From: an uncultured Opitutia bacterium
GTDB lineage: Bacteria; Verrucomicrobiota; Verrucomicrobiia; Opitutales; UBA953
NCBI GenBank assembly: GCA_903895475.1
Contig: CAITUF010000161.1
Span: 1 to 12,535, forward strand
Length of the DNA: 12,535 nucleotides
Direction: 5' to 3'
Numbering within the stretch: position 1 is the stretch's first letter; each line of letters starts with the position of its first letter. The notes beneath the pieces are model-generated. The model did no database searches. It was not told the DNA's origin and saw only the letters and a program-made list of their open reading frames with translations. Below, piece after piece: positions 1-5,099 of the stretch. The position numbers and the translations under genes were made by a program.

Positions 1-2
1 CC

Positions 3-1142
3 TTAGACGCCCGTCGCGGTGTAGGACTTCCGACCGTATTTCTTCGCGAGCCATTCTTGCAGCTCTATGAAATCGGGCGGCGGAGCGACCTCAATGGTCA
101 GTGGCTTACCAGTCTGCGGGTGGAGCAGGGTTAGGCGGTTCGCATGCAGCATGACGCGCGGCATCGGCCAGCCGTCGTAGGCAGGGTAGTCGAACTTGCC
201 GTAGGTACGGTCACCGAGGATGGCGTGACCGATGTGCGACAAGTGGACACGGATCTGGTGGGTGCGCCCCGTGTGCGGGAAGGTGCGAAGAAGCGCGGCA
301 TGGGCACCGAACTTCTCTTCGACGCGCCAATCGGTGATGGCCTCGCGGCCGTCTTCGCGAACAGCCATGCGCACGCGGACGGTGCGGTGGCGGTCGATCT
401 TGGCGTTGACACTACCGCCAAGCAGGCGCGGGCACTTGTCGACCAACGAAAGGTATTCCTTTTGGGCCGTGCGCTGAGAGAATTGTTCGACGAGGTTGTG
501 GTAGGCCTTGTCGGTCTTCGCGAGGACGATGACGCCCGAGGTCTCGCGGTCGAGGCGGTGAACAACACCTGGGCGCGGGGCGCCGCCGGCTGGGGCCAAT
601 TTACCCTTGGTGTGATAAAGCAGGCCGTGGACCACCGAAAGCTCGTCGGAGCCTTGGACTGGATGCGTCAGTAGGCCCGAGGGCTTGTTGATCGCGATGA
701 GGTGGGCGTCTTCGAAGAGGACTTCCAACTTCATCTTCACCGCCGTGGCGGTAGGCTCTTCGGGCGCCGGCAGTTCGATGACGATTTGGTCGCCGGGGTT
801 CAGGACGGTGCGGCGGTCGATGGCCTTACCGCCCATGGTGATCAGGCCGAGGTCGAGCGCCCGCTGGACGCGGGAGCGGCTGACGCCTTCCATAAGACCA
901 GAGACGATTTTATCGGCGCGGGCGGCTGGCTGTTCGTCGGAGACGCGCACCTTGAACTTTTCGTTCGGCTTGGCCTCCGTAGCGGGCGCCCGGCGTTCCG
1001 GGTCACGGGAGGCCCGGGTGGTGCGACGCGGTTCCGGCTGCGCCCGTGGCGCGGCCTTGCGGGTTTGCGCTTTGTTCGCGCTGATAGGCTTGATCGAACC
1101 GGGGGAGGGCTTCGAGGGCGTCTTATGCTTAGACTTGGCCAT
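3..1142 (-). CDS. RluA-family 23S rRNA pseudouridine synthase (RluC/RluD-like)
   Basis: This 379-residue protein should convert specific uridines of ribosomal RNA to pseudouridine in the cytoplasm. An S4 RNA-binding domain lies at about residues 66-125. The catalytic domain follows from about 138, with the family motif HRLDRETSG at 195-203, where D198 is the expected catalytic aspartate. The conserved INKPSGLLTHP stretch (151-161) and the GRTHQIRVHLSHIGH stretch (292-306) are also present. The first 60 residues are an extra tail rich in Lys, Arg, Pro and Ala that most RluD proteins lack; it is probably disordered and may bind RNA. The ATG lies 1 nt after the stop of the upstream M29 peptidase gene, so the two are probably translated from one message. 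I see no Shine-Dalgarno sequence. The fold and reaction are firm; the exact target uridines cannot be read from the sequence, and RluC versus RluD is open. Confidence 0.93.
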   Translation of the reverse strand: MAKSKHKTPSKPSPGSIKPISANKAQTRKAAPRAQPEPRRTTRASRDPERRAPATEAKPNEKFKVRVSDEQPAARADKIVSGLMEGVSRSRVQRALDLGLITMGGKAIDRRTVLNPGDQIVIELPAPEEPTATAVKMKLEVLFEDAHLIAINKPSGLLTHPVQGSDELSVVHGLLYHTKGKLAPAGGAPRPGVVHRLDRETSGVIVLAKTDKAYHNLVEQFSQRTAQKEYLSLVDKCPRLLGGSVNAKIDRHRTVRVRMAVREDGREAITDWRVEEKFGAHAALLRTFPHTGRTHQIRVHLSHIGHAILGDRTYGKFDYPAYDGWPMPRVMLHANRLTLLHPQTGKPLTIEVAPPPDFIELQEWLAKKYGRKSYTATGV

Positions 1143-1143
1143 C

Positions 1144-2262
1144 TTAGCGTTTTTTGCCGAGGAGGTACTCAGGATTCAATTTTTGGAGGGCTTTAGGCAC
1201 GAAGATACCATCCTTACGGATGACCTTCCCGTCAAAGCGGATTTCACCGCCACCGTATTCTGGGCGCTGAATGCAGACCATATCCCAATGAATCGAGGAC
1301 TTATTGCCATTGTCCGTGGTTTCGTAGCACTTGCCTGGGGTGAAGTGGAAGGAGCCAGCAATCTTCTCGTCGAAGAGAATGTCCTGCATGGGGTTGAGGA
1401 TGTGCGGGTTGAAGCCGATGGCGAATTCGCCGATGTAGCGACCCCCGACGTCGGTATCGAGGATTTCGTTGAGGCGCTTCGTATTGTTCGCGGTCGCTTC
1501 GACAATCTTGCCCTTCTTGAAGACGAGCCGGATGTTCTCGAAGGACACTCCCTGGTAGATAGTCGGGCAGTTGTACTGCAGCACGCCGTTGACGGAGTCG
1601 CGGATTGGCGCCGTGAAGACCTCGCCGTCCGGGATGTTGTATTCGCCGCCACAGGGGATGGCGTTCATGCCCTTGATGTTAAACTTCAGGTCCGTACCGG
1701 GGCCCGTGATCTGTACTTCGTCGGTGGCCATCATTGCCTGTTTAAGGGCTTCCATGCCTGGGATCATGCGCGCGTAGTCGAGCGTGCAGACGCGGAAATA
1801 GAAATCTTCGAACGCCTCGGTGCTCAGCTTAGCCTGCTGTGCCATGGAGGACGTCGGCCAGCGGAGCACGACCCACTTCGTTTTGTTGACGCGCCAGTCC
1901 ATGAGCGGTCGGACGGTTTCGCCGAGGAGGCGGGCGCGGTCGGCAGGGACATCGCTAGACTCAAAGATATTGTTGGCCCCGCGGACGGCGATGTAGGCGT
2001 GCATCTTCTTCATCCGGGCGAGTTCATGCTCGGCGAAGAGCTTAAATTGCGCGGCATTGCCAGCGCGGGTCATCTCCCGGGAGACGCGGGCCTGCTGGAT
2101 GTTTACCATCGGCACCGCCCCGTGTTTCCGGACGGAGCGGATGAGGGCGATGACGAAATCCTCAGGGGTTTCAGCGACATCGATGAGGACTTTCTCGCCC
2201 TTTTTAAGGCGGGTCGAGAAGCCACAGAGGACGTCAGCCAGTTGGGCGTAGCGCGGATCCAT
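1144..2262 (-). CDS. M29-family aminopeptidase (AmpS/thermophilic aminopeptidase type)
   Basis: This 372-residue protein is a cytoplasmic metallo-aminopeptidase that removes N-terminal residues from peptides. All expected M29 metal and catalytic residues can be seen: E214 in GEVFTAP, E279 in IGEF, H306 in SFHF, Y313 in GKCY, and H325 and D327 in SSIHWDM. They would bind two divalent metal ions. The start was placed at 2262 because the family begins with an M-x-DPR-like sequence (here MDPRYAQLAD) and the length is then normal for M29. The frame stays open upstream to 2637, but that stretch is antisense to the TPR gene and reads like a shadow (Ser/Ala/Arg-rich). An in-frame ATG at 2352 would add 30 residues and is less likely. 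The gene is first in a two-gene unit with the pseudouridine synthase (1-nt gap), a pairing with no obvious metabolic logic. Confidence 0.93.
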   Translation of the reverse strand: MDPRYAQLADVLCGFSTRLKKGEKVLIDVAETPEDFVIALIRSVRKHGAVPMVNIQQARVSREMTRAGNAAQFKLFAEHELARMKKMHAYIAVRGANNIFESSDVPADRARLLGETVRPLMDWRVNKTKWVVLRWPTSSMAQQAKLSTEAFEDFYFRVCTLDYARMIPGMEALKQAMMATDEVQITGPGTDLKFNIKGMNAIPCGGEYNIPDGEVFTAPIRDSVNGVLQYNCPTIYQGVSFENIRLVFKKGKIVEATANNTKRLNEILDTDVGGRYIGEFAIGFNPHILNPMQDILFDEKIAGSFHFTPGKCYETTDNGNKSSIHWDMVCIQRPEYGGGEIRFDGKVIRKDGIFVPKALQKLNPEYLLGKKR

Positions 2263-2297
2263 ATTGAGGCGACACTTGCGACCCTTCGCCTTATTTC

Positions 2298-2318
2298 CAA
2301 GCGTGAAAGCCACGCTTG
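2298..2318. repeat. Inverted repeat in the divergent peptidase/TPR intergenic region
   Basis: The arms CAAGCGTG and CACGCTTG (8 bp, perfect) are separated by 5 nt. The repeat sits in the 88-nt gap between the divergently transcribed M29 peptidase (start 2262) and TPR gene (start 2351). It could be an operator serving both genes or a hairpin in the peptidase leader. No promoter boxes close to consensus were found beside it. Confidence 0.45.
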
Positions 2319-2350
2319 CACGAATCGTCCTCACGGCCAAGTTGAGTGCC

Positions 2351-2728
2351 ATGGAATCTGCCAGCCCGATGGAACGTGCGCAAGCCCTCAGTGCCGAAGC
2401 CTCGTTTGACTTCGCGGTCGGCGACGAAGCGGCGGCTTTAGTCAAGTTGGCAACGGCGGTGCAGCTCGAGCCAGCCTGCTTCGAAGCATGGCTGGCCAAG
2501 GCCGAGGTCCATTTCGCCCTGCGCCAGCTGGATGATGCCTTGCAGGCCGGGGAGGTCGCCTTGGCACTTCGGGCCAAGGACATCCATGTGCACACTTCGC
2601 TCTCACGCATTTGGATGGAGCGTGGCGATAAGCCCAAGGCCGAGCACCATGGCGCCCAGGCTAGGTTGCTGGGGTGGGGTGACCAACTGAAGCAGCCCGA
2701 GGGTGGTTTGCCGGGCGAGATCGGCTAG
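2351..2728 (+). CDS. Small TPR-repeat protein
   Basis: This is a 125-residue soluble protein without signal peptide or membrane segment. It reads as about three tetratricopeptide repeats in tandem. The first spans roughly residues 8-41 (Ala-rich helix pair ending in LEPA), the second 42-75 (FEAWLAKAEVHFALRQLDDA) and the third 77-112. Positions such as A-x-x-F-x-x-G-D and the LEPACFEAWLAKAEVHF junction fit the TPR pattern. TPR proteins are protein-interaction scaffolds; the partner is unknown here. The start was chosen at the ATG at 2351, because the longer frame from a TTG at 2264 runs into the opposite promoter region. Another ATG at 2369 (MERAQALSAEA) is possible. The start codon sits inside CCATGG, which also carries an in-frame ATG of the opposite peptidase frame. 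The gene is divergent from the peptidase and about 215 nt upstream of groES. Confidence 0.75.
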   Translation: MESASPMERAQALSAEASFDFAVGDEAAALVKLATAVQLEPACFEAWLAKAEVHFALRQLDDALQAGEVALALRAKDIHVHTSLSRIWMERGDKPKAEHHGAQARLLGWGDQLKQPEGGLPGEIG

Positions 2729-2781
2729 CCACGGGCTAGGGGAGGGCAGACTGGTCAATTGTCTCACCCCCTGCGACAGGC

Positions 2782-2814
2782 TGTCCCTTGAAAAAGAGGG
2801 AACAAGGCCCTCCA
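2782..2814 (+). promoter_or_regulatory. Candidate heat-shock-type promoter for groESL
   Basis: The sequence TGTCCCTTGAAA (2782-2793) is close to the sigma-32 -35 element (TCNCCCTTGAA). It is followed after 14 nt by CCCTCCA (2808-2814), which only partly resembles CCCCATNT. The same TTGAAA also scores 5 of 6 as a sigma-70 -35 box, but the matching -10 at 2811-2816 (TCCAAA) is poor. A transcript from here would have a leader of about 120 nt containing the two inverted repeats listed below. It is not known from this window whether the organism has an RpoH-type sigma factor. Confidence 0.3.
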
Positions 2815-2816
2815 AA

Positions 2817-2841
2817 GGGGGTCAAGACCTAGTCGACCCCC
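2817..2841. other. GC-rich hairpin upstream of groES
   Basis: GGGGGTC (2817-2823) pairs perfectly with GACCCCC (2835-2841). Inside, GAC (2826-2828) can pair with GTC (2832-2834), extending the stem past a two-base bulge and leaving a tiny loop. No T-tract follows on the plus strand, so it is not a classic terminator for the TPR gene. It lies between the candidate promoter and groES and could act as a leader structure or weak terminator. Confidence 0.5.
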
Positions 2842-2871
2842 GAAAAGCCCCTTAATCGGTTGCTAAACCCC

Positions 2872-2888
2872 GCCAAAACCATTTTGGC
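2872..2888. promoter_or_regulatory. 17-bp palindrome, candidate groESL operator
   Basis: GCCAAAACCATTTTGGC has perfect 7-bp arms around a 3-nt centre and lies 56 nt before the groES ATG. Its right arm overlaps TTGGCA (2884-2889), a 5-of-6 match to a sigma-70 -35 box, although no good -10 follows at 16-18 nt. Most bacteria that control groESL by HrcA carry TTAGCACTC-N9-GAGTGCTAA here; that element is absent, and this palindrome differs from it entirely. Confidence 0.35.
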
Positions 2889-2926
2889 ATCTGTTCTGCA
2901 AATCGCATTCGCCCGCTCAGGGCAAA

Positions 2927-2938
2927 CTCTACCCAACC
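2927..2938 (+). repeat. Leader motif CTCTACCCAACC, copy 1 (before groES)
   Basis: This 12-nt sequence ends 5 nt before the groES ATG and recurs exactly before groEL. Both leaders end in CACTATG and neither has a Shine-Dalgarno sequence. It may mark a shared translation-enhancer or a duplicated leader. Confidence 0.6.
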
Positions 2939-2943
2939 ACACT

Positions 2944-3249
2944 ATGGCCAAAAATACCAAAATCACCGTAAAGCCCCTCGCAGATCGCGTGCTCGTGCAG
3001 CGCATCGAGGAAGCTGAAGAAATCAAGGGCGGCATCATCATCCCTGACTCCGCCAAGGAGAAGCCACAGGAAGCCAAGGTCGTTGCCCTCGGTACTGGCG
3101 CGGTCGACAAGGACGGTAAGAAGATCCCCTTCTCCGTGAAAGTCGGCGACAAGGTTCTCATCGGCAAGTACGCCGGTTCGGAAGTGAAGCTGAACGATGA
3201 GATCTACCTCCTCCTCCGCGAAGAAGAAGTCCTCGCCGTCATCGAATAA
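2944..3249 (+). CDS. groES: Co-chaperonin GroES (Cpn10)
   Basis: This 101-residue protein is the heptameric lid of the GroEL folding chamber. It carries the family pattern along its whole length: ITVKPLADRVLVQR at 7-20, the mobile loop EAEEIKGGIIIPDSAKEKPQ at about 23-42, GDKVLIGKYAGSEVKL in the third quarter, and a closing LLREEEVLAVIE. Length and sequence are normal, so it should be functional. The start at 2944 gives the usual MA(K)-N-terminus. An open frame extends upstream to 2860 but through the control region. The ATG is preceded by ACCACACT with no Shine-Dalgarno match. It is first in the operon, 36 nt ahead of groEL. Confidence 0.98.
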   Translation: MAKNTKITVKPLADRVLVQRIEEAEEIKGGIIIPDSAKEKPQEAKVVALGTGAVDKDGKKIPFSVKVGDKVLIGKYAGSEVKLNDEIYLLLREEEVLAVIE

Positions 3250-3254
3250 TCCCC

Positions 3255-3266
3255 CTCTACCCAACC
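3255..3266 (+). repeat. Leader motif CTCTACCCAACC, copy 2 (before groEL)
   Basis: This is an exact copy of the 12-nt motif found before groES, here 19 nt ahead of the groEL ATG inside the 36-nt gap between the two genes. As in the first copy, the sequence then runs A/C-rich into CACTATG without a Shine-Dalgarno element. Confidence 0.6.
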
Positions 3267-3285
3267 CTCTCAAACCACATCCACT

Positions 3286-4911
3286 ATGTCTAAGAAGCAA
3301 ATCCTGTTCGATGAAGCCGCTCGCCGCAAGGTCCTGAACGGCGTCTCCATCCTGGCCCGCGCGGTCAAGGTCACCCTCGGTCCGAAGGGCCGTAACGTGA
3401 TGATCGATAAGAAATTCGGTGCGCCGAAGGTCACCAAGGACGGTGTCACGGTCGCCAAGGAAATCGAATTGAGCGACCCCTATGAGAACATGGGCGCCCA
3501 GATGGTGCGTGAAGTCGCCTCCAAGACCGCCGACAAGTGCGGCGACGGCACCACCACCGCCACCGTGCTCGGTGAAGCCATCTACAAGGAAGGTCTTCGT
3601 TACGTCGCCGCTGGCGCTAACCCCATCTTCGTGAAGCGCGGCATCGACAAGGCCACCGAGGCCGTCGTCAAGGAACTCGCTAACATCTCGAAGAAGATCA
3701 AGACCCGCGAAGAAATCAAGCAGGTCGCGACCGTCTCGGCTAACTGGGATTCCTCCATCGGTGACATCATCGCCGAGGCCATGGACCGCGTCGGCAAGGA
3801 TGGCACCATCACCGTCGAAGAAGCCAAGACCATTGAGACCACCCTCGACGTCGTCGAAGGCATGCAGTTCGACAAGGGTTACCTCTCGCCTTACTTCGCG
3901 ACCAACGCTGAGACGCTGGAAGCCATTATCGAAGACGCCTACGTACTGCTGTACGAGAAGAAGGTTTCCTCGATGAAGGACCTCCTCCCAATCCTCCAGG
4001 AAGTTGCTAAGGCCGGTAAGCCTCTCCTCATCATCTCCGAAGAAGTCGAAGGCGAAGCCCTCGCGACCCTCGTTGTGAACCGCCTCCGCGGCACGATCAA
4101 CGTTTGCGCCGTTAAGGCCCCTGGCTTCGGCGACCGCCGCAAGGCTATGATGGAAGACATCGCTGTCCTCACCGGTGGCCGCTTCATCACGGAAGACCTC
4201 GGGATCAAACTCGAGTCCGTCAAGATTGCCGACCTCGGCCGTGCTAAACGCATCGTCGTCGATAAGGACAATACCACGATCATCCAAGGCGCCGGCAAGT
4301 CCGCCGACATCCAGGGTCGCGTGAAGCTCATCCGTCGCCAAATCGACGAAACCACCTCCGACTACGATAAGGAAAAGCTCCAAGAACGCTTGGCCAAGCT
4401 GGCCGGCGGCGTTGCCGTCATCCACGTGGGTGCTGCGACCGAAACCGAACTGAAGGAAAAGAAGGACCGCGTCGACGACGCTCTGCACGCTACGCGCGCC
4501 GCCGTTGAAGAAGGTATCGTCCCCGGTGGTGGCGTTGCGCTGCTCCGTACGGTCAAGGCCATCGATGGCGTGATCAACACCCTCGTAGGTGACGAGAAGA
4601 TCGGTGCCCAGATCGTCCGCAAGGCGATTGAAGAGCCGCTCCGCACGCTCTGTTCTAACGCAGGGGTCGAAGGTTCCCACATCGTTCAGGAAGTCCTCCT
4701 GAAGCACAAGGGCGCCCACGGCTACAACGTCGCCACGGGTGTCTACCAAGACCTCGTCGCCGCTGGCGTCGTCGACCCAACCAAGGTCACGCGCACCGCG
4801 ATCACCAACGCTTCCTCCGTCGCCGGCCTGTTGCTCACCACGGAATGTCTCATCACGGACGTTCCGGAAGACAACAAGCCTGCGGCAGGCGGCGACCACC
4901 ACGACCACTGA
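3286..4911 (+). CDS. groEL: Chaperonin GroEL (Cpn60) with His/Asp-rich tail
   Basis: This 541-residue protein is the 60-kDa chaperonin subunit that forms double heptameric rings and folds proteins with ATP and GroES. The ATP site is intact: TLGPKGRNV at 30-38, GDGTTT at 86-91 with D87, and the hydrolysis aspartate D398 in RVDDAL, followed by the signature AAVEEGIVPGGGVALLR (405-421). Apical-domain sequences such as KAPGFGDRRKAMMEDIA (277-293) are also normal. Position 85 is Cys where Ala is common. The C-terminus ends in PAAGGDHHDH instead of the flexible Gly-Gly-Met repeat seen in most GroELs, so the tail that projects into the cavity is short and His/Asp-rich. It is co-transcribed with groES and followed by a strong terminator. 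Bacteria of this group often carry extra GroEL copies; this one has the groES partner, so it is probably the main copy, but the odd tail leaves that open. Confidence 0.98.
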   Translation: MSKKQILFDEAARRKVLNGVSILARAVKVTLGPKGRNVMIDKKFGAPKVTKDGVTVAKEIELSDPYENMGAQMVREVASKTADKCGDGTTTATVLGEAIYKEGLRYVAAGANPIFVKRGIDKATEAVVKELANISKKIKTREEIKQVATVSANWDSSIGDIIAEAMDRVGKDGTITVEEAKTIETTLDVVEGMQFDKGYLSPYFATNAETLEAIIEDAYVLLYEKKVSSMKDLLPILQEVAKAGKPLLIISEEVEGEALATLVVNRLRGTINVCAVKAPGFGDRRKAMMEDIAVLTGGRFITEDLGIKLESVKIADLGRAKRIVVDKDNTTIIQGAGKSADIQGRVKLIRRQIDETTSDYDKEKLQERLAKLAGGVAVIHVGAATETELKEKKDRVDDALHATRAAVEEGIVPGGGVALLRTVKAIDGVINTLVGDEKIGAQIVRKAIEEPLRTLCSNAGVEGSHIVQEVLLKHKGAHGYNVATGVYQDLVAAGVVDPTKVTRTAITNASSVAGLLLTTECLITDVPEDNKPAAGGDHHDH

Positions 4912-4933
4912 GGTCGTTAAGGTTCGCTCTACG

Positions 4934-4961
4934 AACGGCGCCCACTGGGCGCCGTTTTTTT
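4934..4961 (+). terminator. Rho-independent terminator after groEL
   Basis: AACGGCGCCC (4934-4943) pairs with GGGCGCCGTT (4947-4956) across the loop ACT, followed by a run of seven T (4955-4961). It begins 22 nt after the groEL stop codon and should end the groESL message. Confidence 0.95.
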
Positions 4962-4989
4962 GTGCCTACCACCCAGTAGGGCAGGGTGT

Positions 4990-5013
4990 ACTTTGGTATT
5001 TTTACGCCAAAGT
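4990..5013. repeat. Inverted repeat between groEL and the heme protein gene
   Basis: ACTTTGG (4990-4996) and CCAAAGT (5007-5013) form perfect 7-bp arms around a T-rich 10-nt centre. It lies just upstream of the candidate promoter at 5022-5049, so it could be an activator or repressor site; a role as a second weak hairpin behind the groEL terminator is also possible. GCCAAAG from the right arm recurs at 5070-5076. Confidence 0.4.
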
Positions 5014-5021
5014 GCTGGGGT

Positions 5022-5049
5022 TTGCCCGACAAAAGCACGCCGTTTTAAT
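5022..5049 (+). promoter_or_regulatory. Candidate sigma-70 promoter for the heme protein gene
   Basis: TTGCCC (5022-5027) matches a -35 box at 4 of 6 positions. It is followed after 16 nt by TTTAAT (5044-5049), a 5-of-6 match to TATAAT. Transcription would start near 5056 and give a leader of about 44 nt before the ATG at 5100. This gene needs its own promoter because the groEL terminator lies just upstream. Confidence 0.4.
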
Positions 5050-5099
5050 TCTCCGGGTTGCCCTCTCCCGCCAAAGGGATTGTTTCGAGTCCTTCCCCC

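Noticed and set aside
685..2409. 574-codon open frame on the plus strand
   Set aside because: It lies antisense to the pseudouridine synthase and the M29 peptidase, whose motifs are intact. The translation has no recognisable domain and reflects codon bias of the opposite strand.
2263..2637. N-terminal extension of the M29 peptidase frame
   Set aside because: The extra 125 residues are Ser/Ala/Arg-rich and antisense to the TPR gene, while the family start MDPRY lies at 2262.
2729..2943. CIRCE (HrcA) operator before groES
   Set aside because: No TTAGCACTC or GAGTGCTAA half-site could be found on either strand of this gap.
2929..4908. 659-codon open frame on the minus strand opposite groES-groEL
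   Set aside because: It is a mirror frame of groEL, very rich in Asp, Gly, Val and Leu, a typical antisense shadow in GC-rich genomes. The plus-strand genes are certain.
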